Below, piece after piece: positions 53,053-60,962 of a DNA stretch of 64,000 nucleotides. How positions within the stretch are numbered: position 1 is the first letter of the stretch; each line of letters starts with the position of its first letter. The stretch is from JAAURS01 sp031362245 (GTDB taxonomy: Bacteria; Cyanobacteriota; Cyanobacteriia; Thermosynechococcales; Thermosynechococcaceae): NCBI GenBank assembly GCA_031362245.1, contig JANLSD010000192.1:1-64000 (forward strand), written 5' to 3'. A program made the translations under genes and the position numbers. The notes beneath the pieces are model-generated. The model did not search any database and was not told the origin of the DNA. It saw only the letters and a list, made by a program, of their open reading frames with translations.

Positions 53053-54057
53053 ATGCGAGCGTTTATCACAGGGGCGACGGGTTTTGTCGGGGCAAACTTA
53101 GCGCGGCTTTTGCTAACGCGGGGCTACGAGGTTCGGGCGCTGGTGCGTCCCGCCAGTCGTCTCGATAACCTTCATGGGCTGGGCGTTGAAACTGTTGAGG
53201 GTAATCTGTGCGACCCATCCCTGTCTGCGCTGATGCAAGATTGTCAGGTGGTGTTTCATGTGGCGGCCCACTATAGCCTATGGCAGTCTGACCGCGAACA
53301 GCTCCACTACAGTAATGTGATGGGCACCCGTAATATTTTGGCGGCAGCGCGGGAAGCTGGGGTAGAACGAACGGTTTACACCAGCTCTGTGGCGGCGATC
53401 GGGGTGCCAAAGGATGGCTCCATTGCCGATGAAACCTACCAAAGTCCCGTGGAGCGGTTGGTGGGAGACTATAAAAAATCAAAGTATTGGGCTGAGCAGG
53501 AGGCTCACGCAGCGGTTCGCAACGGTCAAGATGTGGTGATTGTGAACCCCAGTACGCCCATTGGCCCTTGGGATATTAAGCCAACTCCTACGGGCGATAT
53601 TATTGTGCGGTTTCTTCGGCGGCAGATGCCGTTTTACCTGAATACGGGGCTAAACCTAGTCCATGTACAGGATGTGGCTGAGGGGCATCTGCTTGCGTTG
53701 GAGAAGGGTGAGAGGGGCGATCGCTATATCCTAGGCAATGAAAATGTGACGCTCCAGCAGATGCTGGAAACCTTGTCGGAGTTGACGGGGATGGCTGGGC
53801 CAAAGGGGACGATTCCGGCTTGGATTCCGTTGGGTGTGGCCTGGGTGGATGAAAAGGTGTTGGCACGGTTGGGTAAGCAGCCTTCGGTGCCGTTGGATGG
53901 GGTGCGGATGTCTCAGCAAATGATGTTTTATGATGCGTCTAAGGCGCGCCAGGAGTTGGGGTTGCCCCAAACGCCGATTAAAACGGCGCTACAAGAATCT
54001 GTGAATTGGTTTTTGGAGCATGATTACGCCAGCTTAGTCAAAGGCGATGGCACTTAG
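53053..54057 (+). CDS. hpnA: HpnA-like hopanoid-associated sugar epimerase
   Basis: A 334-residue extended-SDR NAD-dependent epimerase. The NAD motif is FITGATGFVGANLARLLL, the catalytic YxxxK is in DYKKSKYWAEQE, and the substrate side has VNPSTPIGPWDIKPTPTGDI, all typical of HpnA, which supports addition or modification of sugars on bacteriohopanoids. A GGGAGAG ribosome site precedes the ATG. It follows devA by 11 bp, so it is probably in the devCA transcript. Its stop codon overlaps the stop of the convergent DUF4926 gene. Confidence 0.88.
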   Translation: MRAFITGATGFVGANLARLLLTRGYEVRALVRPASRLDNLHGLGVETVEGNLCDPSLSALMQDCQVVFHVAAHYSLWQSDREQLHYSNVMGTRNILAAAREAGVERTVYTSSVAAIGVPKDGSIADETYQSPVERLVGDYKKSKYWAEQEAHAAVRNGQDVVIVNPSTPIGPWDIKPTPTGDIIVRFLRRQMPFYLNTGLNLVHVQDVAEGHLLALEKGERGDRYILGNENVTLQQMLETLSELTGMAGPKGTIPAWIPLGVAWVDEKVLARLGKQPSVPLDGVRMSQQMMFYDASKARQELGLPQTPIKTALQESVNWFLEHDYASLVKGDGT

Positions 54058-54392
54058 CTACTAGGAGAGGAGAAGGGCGATCGCCGTTGATTAAGTGAGT
54101 GGGCAAATTCTAAAACTTGTTGTTGTCGTTCTTCCGACAGATGGCTCACAACAGCCGTGACTTTTTCTGATAGAGGGAGCCAATTCTTGGTTTGCGATCG
54201 CCAGACTACTACAAATTGCTCTGGGGACAGCATACAAAGCGCTTTGGTTTCACCAGTTTTGTCAGAAAATTCAACCTCATAGTGATTTTCGCTGTAGCGC
54301 TCTACGATTGCACCCTGCGTTCCAGGCACTAGTTCAAATTCGGGGAGATGAACTAATAATTCAATCACATCAAAGAGTGCGGGGTTCGTCAT
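54054..54392 (-). CDS. DUF4926-domain protein
   Basis: 112 residues. Residues 1-65 match the DUF4926 pattern: LPEFELVPGTQGAIVERYSENHYEVEF, a small SH3-like beta barrel. A C-terminal extension is helical (SHLSEERQQQVLEFAHSLN). Its start overlaps the stop of the upstream DUF6883 gene by four bases (ATGA), a strict two-gene unit. Such pairs behave like accessory toxin-antitoxin or immunity modules in other genomes, but the biochemistry is not established. Confidence 0.8.
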   Translation of the reverse strand: MTNPALFDVIELLVHLPEFELVPGTQGAIVERYSENHYEVEFSDKTGETKALCMLSPEQFVVVWRSQTKNWLPLSEKVTAVVSHLSEERQQQVLEFAHSLNQRRSPFSSPSS

Positions 54393-54739
54393 GACTGTCT
54401 GCGGACGTAAAGGGTGATTAATCTGGATGTGCTACTGTTTGGCTCAACAATCCAATCTGTGCGGACGGTTTCCTGTTGCCCTTCTTCTATTCCAATGATA
54501 TCTAAATCGACTTGGTATCGATCTCCATGCTCGTCGCTTCGCTGAAAGATGGCTTCAGCATCTGGGGCTTTGAGCTGAATTTGCTGGAGTAATATCCCAT
54601 GATTGGCTTGTGTGAAGCCTAAATATTGTTGAAACATAAAGGCTTTATCTGCACCGACGGGGTTATCTGGGTTTAGTGCGTACTCGGTGAGTTTGCGCGG
54701 GTCAATTTGGATCTGGGTCGCAATGTCTCTGAGTTTCAT
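54389..54739 (-). CDS. DUF6883-domain protein
   Basis: 116 residues, with a helix DPRKLTEYALNPDNPVGADKAFMFQQYLGF at the N-terminal side (family pattern K-L-x-Y-x-L-x-P-x-x-P-x-G-x-x-K), then a beta part ending VRTDWIVEP, which matches the VRTxWI motif of DUF6883. It overlaps the DUF4926 gene by ATGA. This family often occurs with DUF4926 in mobile or toxin-antitoxin-like contexts. Which partner, if any, is toxic is unknown. Confidence 0.78.
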   Translation of the reverse strand: MKLRDIATQIQIDPRKLTEYALNPDNPVGADKAFMFQQYLGFTQANHGILLQQIQLKAPDAEAIFQRSDEHGDRYQVDLDIIGIEEGQQETVRTDWIVEPNSSTSRLITLYVRRQS

Positions 54740-54765
54740 CGGGAGTCAAGGGGGCGATCTCGATG

Positions 54766-54784
54766 CCCTGAGCCTGTCGAAGGG
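54766..54784. repeat. Short dispersed repeat CCCTGAGCCTGTCGAAGGG
   Basis: An intergenic copy of the same repeat type seen at 9429-9448, with pairing ends CCCT/AGGG. It lies between the DUF6883 and Uma2 genes and is probably REP-like. Confidence 0.55.
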
Positions 54785-54831
54785 GAGTCGAAGCCAGCGG
54801 TAGGTTGTTTTCTAGAAATCATCTTAGTCCT

Positions 54832-55446
54832 CTATTCCGCTACCGCCAAAATGTCCGCCACCGTCAGCCTCAACTCAGGAAATATTGCCGAGGCGATCGC
54901 CTCTTCCACCCTAAACTGCCGCACCTGATACACTCCATCCACCAACCCATAAACACTCACCATAGGCTGCTTTGGAGAACCAATATATCGCCGTCCCCCC
55001 AACGCTCGATAATCCACGATCCAATACTCCGAGATACCTAGCAGCTCATAGTCTTCTAATTTTTTGGCATAGTCATCTTGCCAATTTGTACTGGCTACCT
55101 CCACCACCAATCGAGCCGATTCACCCCGCATAATCGTAGAAGCCTTCTTCCACAGAGGCTCTGATGCCAACTGAACGCGATCCAACACAATCAAATCCGG
55201 CACATAGCCATCTAAATTTCCCGTAGGCTTTACACAACATGTTTTAGGCATAAACCAGGGCAAATCCAGCCGCTCCATCTCTCGATCCAACTTTCGAGTG
55301 AGCATCCCGATCACTTCTTCATGGTCGCCCCTTGGTCGCACTGATACTACCTCCCCATCCATTAGCTCATAGCAATTCCCGTCCTCTGGATACCAATCCA
55401 GAAACTCTTCAAACGTCATCGGTCGTTGCAACGCTTGAATCATCAT
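54832..55446 (-). CDS. Uma2-family (DUF820) endonuclease-like protein
   Basis: 204 residues of the Uma2 family, very expanded in cyanobacteria. The N-terminus has MTFEEFLDWYPEDGNCYELMDGEVV. The PD-(D/E)xK-like core has GYVPDLIVLDR, LVVEVASTNWQDDYAKKLEDYELLGISEYWIVD, with Asp, Glu-Val-Ala-Ser and a Lys at the expected spots. The role is uncertain: a restriction-like nuclease fold in many mobile and accessory regions. It lies with the DUF6883/DUF4926 pair in a small accessory patch on the same strand. Confidence 0.9.
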   Translation of the reverse strand: MMIQALQRPMTFEEFLDWYPEDGNCYELMDGEVVSVRPRGDHEEVIGMLTRKLDREMERLDLPWFMPKTCCVKPTGNLDGYVPDLIVLDRVQLASEPLWKKASTIMRGESARLVVEVASTNWQDDYAKKLEDYELLGISEYWIVDYRALGGRRYIGSPKQPMVSVYGLVDGVYQVRQFRVEEAIASAIFPELRLTVADILAVAE

Positions 55447-55713
55447 TCTGCCTCCTTAGAATGGCGATACATCGTCAATATCCCATCTTGAATCATTTGC
55501 CCTAGCTTTGACAGATCACCGCTAGGTTAGATCACAATAGCCGAGTAAATCTATTTTTCGCTTGCGTTTGTACCCACAATACGGCATGATGCCTACCGGA
55601 AAAGCGGACAGCTTGAGCCGGATTGACTTAAGCCCAATGAAACTAAGTTGCCATCAATACAGTCTTGGACTTTGCCACACCGCCTAAAGGATTTTATTAA
55701 GGTACGATCGCTC

Positions 55714-56895
55714 GTGAAACTAAACTGGCTCCTTCCATTAACCGCGATCGCCCTGGTTAGCCTCACGCCATCTGCCTGGGCTGGCAAACTCATTTATTGG
55801 AAATTCAATAAAGCACTCAACCGAATTGAGTTTGTCACCAACGAAGGCGTAGAGCCTCAAGCAAAATTTGTATCTTCACCAGGACGGCTGATTATTGATG
55901 TCCCCGATACCACCGTCGATAAATCTAAGCAAAAGAAAACCAGAAACGTGAACCGCTTTATTAGAGAAGTTCGCGTCGGGCAGCTCAACCGTAACACCGC
56001 TCGTCTAGTGGTTGAAATGAAGCCTCAGTATACGCTGCGGCCCAATGACATCCAGATTCGGAGTCTTTCGCCTAACCGCTGGTTTGTCCAGATTCCCGCA
56101 GCAGTATCGGTGGAGTCGCCCATCACTCAGACCTCAGGTCCCATCGAAATTAACGTAGATATGCCAGGAGGACTCCCCGATCAGATCATTACCATCGATA
56201 ATCCCATTCCCCCAGGCAAACGCATTCCATTTCCAGATATGCCCCCCGTGGAAGCACCGATTCCAGTAGAGCCGCCGCCCCGCAAAAATCCAAGTCGAAC
56301 ACCAGTTAGAACCCCCTGGAAGCCCCCTGTCAGAACCCCCATCAGAGCGGGAGCAACCGTGGTCGCCATTGATCCCGGGCATGGGGGTGCAGATCCAGGT
56401 GCAGTGGGCATTAATGGACTCCAAGAGAAAGGCGTCGTGTTTTCAGTCAGCAGCCAAGTGGCGCAGCAGTTGCGTCGGAAGGGGATTAATGCTGTTTTAA
56501 CTCGCACGGGAGACCAAGAAATTGATCTCGCCCCCCGCGTGGCAACCGCCGCTCGGGTTAAAGCCGATCTTTTTGTCAGTATCCATGCAAATTCCATTAG
56601 CCTAAGCCGACCCGACATCAATGGTCTAGAAACCTATTACTACGCCAGTGCTCAAGGTAGACGCTTAGCACGGGCGATTCATAATCGCATCCTGCGCAGT
56701 ACTAATATGACGGATAAAGGCGTTCGTCAGGCTCGGTTTTACGTCATCCGCCATACCAAAATGCCTGCGGTGCTGGTGGAAATTGGGTTTGTCACAGGCT
56801 CCCAGGATGCGGCCCGACTGGCATCCCCCGCTGGACGAACGCAGCTTGCCGAGGCGATCGCCCAAGGAATCATAGATTATATCCAAGGCCAATAG
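55714..56895 (+). CDS. amiC: N-acetylmuramoyl-L-alanine amidase, AMIN plus Amidase_3
   Basis: 393 residues from GTG 55714 (longer TTG start at 55648 is less likely because the signal peptide starts best here). A type I signal peptide ends in SAWA. An AMIN domain (about 22-125) binds peptidoglycan or septum. A Pro/Arg-rich linker follows, then the catalytic Amidase_3 domain with AIDPGHGGADPGAVG, ENG-type LQEKGVVFSVS, SIHANSISL and AVLVEIGFVTG, giving the zinc ligands and the catalytic Glu. It cleaves the amide bond of peptidoglycan stems in daughter-cell separation or septal junction formation in the periplasm. Confidence 0.93.
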   Translation: MKLNWLLPLTAIALVSLTPSAWAGKLIYWKFNKALNRIEFVTNEGVEPQAKFVSSPGRLIIDVPDTTVDKSKQKKTRNVNRFIREVRVGQLNRNTARLVVEMKPQYTLRPNDIQIRSLSPNRWFVQIPAAVSVESPITQTSGPIEINVDMPGGLPDQIITIDNPIPPGKRIPFPDMPPVEAPIPVEPPPRKNPSRTPVRTPWKPPVRTPIRAGATVVAIDPGHGGADPGAVGINGLQEKGVVFSVSSQVAQQLRRKGINAVLTRTGDQEIDLAPRVATAARVKADLFVSIHANSISLSRPDINGLETYYYASAQGRRLARAIHNRILRSTNMTDKGVRQARFYVIRHTKMPAVLVEIGFVTGSQDAARLASPAGRTQLAEAIAQGIIDYIQGQ

Positions 56896-56918
56896 CCGTG
56901 AATCCCTCGTCTAAAGCA

Positions 56919-59318
56919 TTACTGAACCAAGCTTGTGAGAACACGGCGGGTAGACAGACTCCAAATTTTAATAGCAGGCTCATCGCTACCACTTACCAAA
57001 AACTGTCCATCATGACTAAATTTGAGCACCGTCACAGTGCCACCATGCCCTGCCAAAACCCCTTCTAGAGCGCTGGTACGGGTATTCCAGACCTTAATTA
57101 TCGGTTCATTATTGTTCACTGTGGCAACGCGATCACCCAAATCACTGACAGCTATCACCGTCACCGTCTTAGGCTGCTTTTGAAACTGCTTCAATGGAGT
57201 TCCGGTCGCCAAATCCCACAGTAAAATCGAACCATCCCAACCCCCACTCGCCATCACGCGTCCGTTGAAACTAAGGCCAAGGGTATTAATCGACTCAAAA
57301 GACGAACGGTTTGCTCCACTAGAAAAACTTTTGCTCAAACGTCCCGTTGCCGTATCCCAAAGCTGGAATTTACCATCGCTACTGCTGCTAATCACCGTTT
57401 TGCCATTGGGAAAAATCCCCAATGCCTGCTCAGACCCAAGGGAATTGGACGTGATCCGAATGTTCCGACCCGACAAAACATCCTGAAGCAGCAGAACGCC
57501 CCCCCATCCGCTACTGGCAATCAGTTGCCCCCGACGGTCTGTTGCTGCGGTGCGAATTGTGCCCTCCAGCCCTCCCGTATTGTTGTTAATGAGGCTACGG
57601 ATAAGTTCCTGGGTTTTGAGGTTCCACACCAGGATTTTGCCACTAACGCTGCTGCTCACTAAGGTCTGTCTATTTTCACTAATCCCTACAGAGACAATGG
57701 GTTCATAGTGATCTGAGAAGGTTTGCTGGAGTTCGCCGGACGGAAATCCCCAGACTTTAATGGTCATATCTTTACTGCCACTGGTCAGCAGTTGATTATC
57801 TTGGCTCAGGTCAAGGGCCGTAATGCTATCCCAGTGCCCCCCATGCTGAACTTCAGGCAACTTGGGTTTGCCTGAGGCCGGGATCAGCGCCCCCAGTTTA
57901 GACTTTACTTTTTTTGCGTTCGGATCCTGAAAGCCTTGTTCAAGGGATGTCTTGAGGGCTGAACCCCCTTTGCGAATCATGGTTACATCTAGGTCAGGAA
58001 TGAGCAAGACGGCAAGGCCCACAATGCCCACAACAACAAAGCCTGCCCCCCATACAACAGGATTAGTCCGATTCACCCATGACATAGCCGATTGGGTGCT
58101 ATTCCCCAGAGGATTCAGATATGTTGCTGCTTTCTGAAACGGAGATTGGCCTTGTTGAGATTGGTTGTGCTGCACTCCACTACCCATCGATAAAAAGCCA
58201 GAGGGTCCAGCGTAAGCGTGGGCGGCACGCGGTTTTGTGACGGTGGCAATCTTGCGCTGAGCGGGCTTTATCCGAGGGAGCGTGAGGGTGGGGCTAAACA
58301 CGTCTAGGCCGACGCTTGAACGGCGATCGCACCAATAACAGCGCCCATAGATCCGACTGTAATAATGATTGTTCTCAACGTGGCACATCCGCAGATCGGT
58401 AATTGCCAACTTCAGCGCCTCACCCCAATCGTCCGCAGAGGGGCGCGCCAAGGGATTGCGATGGCCCTCGGTAAAACAGCGTTGAAAGCACACCTGAAGT
58501 TGGGGATGAATAATAGACAGGGGAATCGTATTTGGCCCAGGCTGCACCTGACTATTGGGGGCATAGGGCCAAGACCCTTGACGGATCAGCTCAGCGGGCT
58601 GGGGAGACTCACCCCGTCCAATCCATTTCCCCTTAAAGGGCTGATCTCCAAACAACAGCATGAAAATCATCACGCCCAAGCGAAAGCGATCATGAATCTC
58701 AGTTTGATCAAGGGTGGATAGTTCTTTGCCCAACAGCTCAACGGGGGTAAACCCTTCAGAACCGACTTGACAGCGATAGAGTTCCTGGGTTTGGGGATCA
58801 CGGACTTGAAACGAATCCGCATCAATAACCGAAATTAAAGCGCGGCTATTCACCAGCAAATTTTGAGGCTTAACATCCCCCACCACATAGTTTTCTTCAT
58901 GGAGGGACTTCAGGGATAGGGCAAAATTGAGCGCAGCGGTGTGAAGGTAGTACCAGTTAAAGCGCGGAGCCTTACGATTCCTGAGTTTTGCGTTGTAGAT
59001 CAGAGACAGCTTAACGCCATCCACAATTTCCGGCATCAAAAAGCCGAGGTATTGTCCCTGAGCATTTTGCAACAGGTCTTGAGGCCAAGCAAAGGTCACA
59101 TGATGGTGATGCCGCATTGGATTCTGCGGCGGATGGGCAATCATGACCCTCAGCTTTGCAATGCGTTCCGGTGTGGGGGTATGGTACAGCTTGGCCAAAA
59201 ATCCTGGAAGGGTCGTCGTCCAGACCGTTCCCTCACCACTACTGGCAATCTTTTTGTCCAATAGGATGGAGCGACCAGACATGACCGAGGTTAAGACTGT
59301 GCCACTTGTGCCACTCAT
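56919..59318 (-). CDS. Atypical protein kinase fused to WD40 propeller (TerY-P triad kinase)
   Basis: A 799-residue protein. Residues 15-290 form a kinase-like domain: Gly loop SSGEGTVW, Lys in FLAKLYH, catalytic loop VVGDVKPQNLLV (HRD is GD here), metal site VIDADSF for DFG, and GFTPVELLG for the activation-segment end. A zinc-knuckle-like C-x5-H and CYWC unit lies at about 325-350, then a linker, a membrane segment (about 440-460) and seven WD40 repeats (about 500-799). The start overlaps the PP2C stop by ATGA and has GGAGGAG before it. It phosphorylates unknown partners at the membrane; the adjacent phosphatase likely reverses this. Confidence 0.9.
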   Translation of the reverse strand: MSGTSGTVLTSVMSGRSILLDKKIASSGEGTVWTTTLPGFLAKLYHTPTPERIAKLRVMIAHPPQNPMRHHHHVTFAWPQDLLQNAQGQYLGFLMPEIVDGVKLSLIYNAKLRNRKAPRFNWYYLHTAALNFALSLKSLHEENYVVGDVKPQNLLVNSRALISVIDADSFQVRDPQTQELYRCQVGSEGFTPVELLGKELSTLDQTEIHDRFRLGVMIFMLLFGDQPFKGKWIGRGESPQPAELIRQGSWPYAPNSQVQPGPNTIPLSIIHPQLQVCFQRCFTEGHRNPLARPSADDWGEALKLAITDLRMCHVENNHYYSRIYGRCYWCDRRSSVGLDVFSPTLTLPRIKPAQRKIATVTKPRAAHAYAGPSGFLSMGSGVQHNQSQQGQSPFQKAATYLNPLGNSTQSAMSWVNRTNPVVWGAGFVVVGIVGLAVLLIPDLDVTMIRKGGSALKTSLEQGFQDPNAKKVKSKLGALIPASGKPKLPEVQHGGHWDSITALDLSQDNQLLTSGSKDMTIKVWGFPSGELQQTFSDHYEPIVSVGISENRQTLVSSSVSGKILVWNLKTQELIRSLINNNTGGLEGTIRTAATDRRGQLIASSGWGGVLLLQDVLSGRNIRITSNSLGSEQALGIFPNGKTVISSSSDGKFQLWDTATGRLSKSFSSGANRSSFESINTLGLSFNGRVMASGGWDGSILLWDLATGTPLKQFQKQPKTVTVIAVSDLGDRVATVNNNEPIIKVWNTRTSALEGVLAGHGGTVTVLKFSHDGQFLVSGSDEPAIKIWSLSTRRVLTSLVQ

Positions 59319-60103
59319 GGCTCCTCCGGCTGCTGACAATAGACACAAACGAGCATGGTCTTGTCATCGTCCGTCTTGGCATTGAGCCGTGGGGACTCCA
59401 GGAAGGTTTTGAGGTAAGTCTGCTGCTCTTCTGGTGTGGGAAGTTTAGTAAGACACTCTTCAAAGGGCTCAAAGAAGGGGGCGAAAGGCTCCCAGTCTTG
59501 AAGTCTAACCGCAACTCGCTCTAAGCCGTCGGTGGCAGCACATAAAAAGGGAGCCTGAACGGCTTCTACGCATACGCTCATGTAGTCGCAGGCATTTGGC
59601 GTTGTGATAAAAATGGTTTCGTTGATAAATTCGCCTTTATCAGGCTTAAATAACAGTTGGTAAGGCGCATCGGCATGGGCGCGCAACATCATCAGGCCAT
59701 CCCCAATTTGCATGGCAGCGACCCAATTTGGCGTTGCAAAAAAGGCTAACAATGTACAGCCTAAGTCTCGAAGCTTGTAGTCACCGAGAATTGCCTCTTG
59801 ATGGAGTGTGCATAAGATATCATCCAACATCTCAGCAAAAAATTCAGGGGCGACCTGCTCTATTTCGTCTCGGGTGGGTTCCTGAATCAATTGACGACGA
59901 AGAATCTTTGTAAGGGTCTCTAACGCAGACTCAACCGCAATCTGCGAACCGACCTCTGAGTGTTTGGCACTGCCTGCACCATCGGACACCGCTCCGATTA
60001 AGTAAGGCCCTTCAAAGCGATAGTTGCCATAGTCTTGACAGGGTAGACCACGCTGTTCATGGCGGGTACCAATTGCCGAATGAACCATCGCTTTCCAGGT
60101 CAC
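59315..60103 (-). CDS. PP2C-family protein phosphatase (TerY-P triad)
   Basis: A 262-residue PPM/PP2C-like phosphatase. It has AIGTRHEQRGLPCQDYGNYRF, the metal-binding AVSDGAGSAKHSEVGSQIAV near 37-56, GCTLLAFFATPNWVAAMQIGDGLMMLRA (about 118-145) and a late DGLERVAV. The metal Asp residues are present. The start is GTG with GAGGA. It sits between the VWA and kinase genes on the minus strand and overlaps the kinase start (ATGA), so all three are one operon. It probably dephosphorylates the kinase or the VWA protein. Confidence 0.93.
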   Translation of the reverse strand: MTWKAMVHSAIGTRHEQRGLPCQDYGNYRFEGPYLIGAVSDGAGSAKHSEVGSQIAVESALETLTKILRRQLIQEPTRDEIEQVAPEFFAEMLDDILCTLHQEAILGDYKLRDLGCTLLAFFATPNWVAAMQIGDGLMMLRAHADAPYQLLFKPDKGEFINETIFITTPNACDYMSVCVEAVQAPFLCAATDGLERVAVRLQDWEPFAPFFEPFEECLTKLPTPEEQQTYLKTFLESPRLNAKTDDDKTMLVCVYCQQPEEP

Positions 60104-60155
60104 GAAGCATCCTCAATGGGTAAAAGGGGTTTCAAGCAAACTTAAATCCTTGATC

Positions 60156-60821
60156 TTAGGTCGTAATTTGGCCCCAGCCGACTGGCGGTAGCGCAACCAT
60201 TTCCCCCCCGACGGTGCTGGTAGAAACCCGCACCATTGAATCACTCAGCCACAAAAACATCGCTTTAAAGTCAAGGCCATTTAGCATTAACGGTGGACGC
60301 ATGGGTGGCGCAATTTGGGTCAGGGTATTCATATCTGCCCCCTGAACGCCAACTGCAAAAAACGAAAGCTTGCGCTGTTTTTCAGCATCATGAAGCCTTT
60401 GAGCGGCCTGGATCCAGGGTGAACCTGGGTTAGGTGCACCGTCCGTAATTAAAAAGACCCAAGGACGATAATACTGAATGCCATTATTGCGATAGGTGGC
60501 TTTACGGGTTTCTAGCAGATCTAGTCCAAAGGTGATGGCTTCACCGATGGGCGATAGTCCATTGGCCACCAAATTAGGTGGAATCATCTGGTCAATGGTG
60601 ACAAAATCTTGCACCAGTTCTACGGGGCCAAAGCCCACCACTGCTACGTCTACGCGCAGGGAAGCCTGCTCATCTTGAAGGATTGCTTCTCGAAAGGTTT
60701 TTAGCCCTTCATTGAGGGCATCAATAGGTGCTCCGGCCATGGAGCCTGAGGTATCCACCAGCAAAATAACCGGGCAGCGATTTTCTGGATTTTCAACAAA
60801 TTCAGGTTGTCCGACAATCAT
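60156..60821 (-). CDS. VWA-domain protein, TerY-like
   Basis: A 221-residue von Willebrand A-domain protein. The MIDAS metal site is complete: VDTSGSMAG, the Thr-type segment in the LSPIGEAITFGL helix, and LITDGAPNPGSPW. It ends in SDSMVRVSTSTVGG. This is the TerY pattern, an intracellular VWA protein found in tellurite/stress-resistance (Ter) modules next to a PP2C phosphatase and a kinase. I chose ATG 60821 over a TTG nine codons upstream. It is first in the three-gene minus-strand operon. No terC/terD genes are in the window. Confidence 0.9.
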   Translation of the reverse strand: MIVGQPEFVENPENRCPVILLVDTSGSMAGAPIDALNEGLKTFREAILQDEQASLRVDVAVVGFGPVELVQDFVTIDQMIPPNLVANGLSPIGEAITFGLDLLETRKATYRNNGIQYYRPWVFLITDGAPNPGSPWIQAAQRLHDAEKQRKLSFFAVGVQGADMNTLTQIAPPMRPPLMLNGLDFKAMFLWLSDSMVRVSTSTVGGEMVALPPVGWGQITT

Positions 60822-60962
60822 TGATGGTTCCGATGATGGAGGTAACAAAAAACCGAAGCACAGGAAGCTTCCCCCATTGGCTTTCTGATGCTTTCATCTG
60901 ATACATTAACATGCTCTCCATTCTGGCAGTGGTGTGCCAAAAGTGCAAAGTATCGATTTGTC

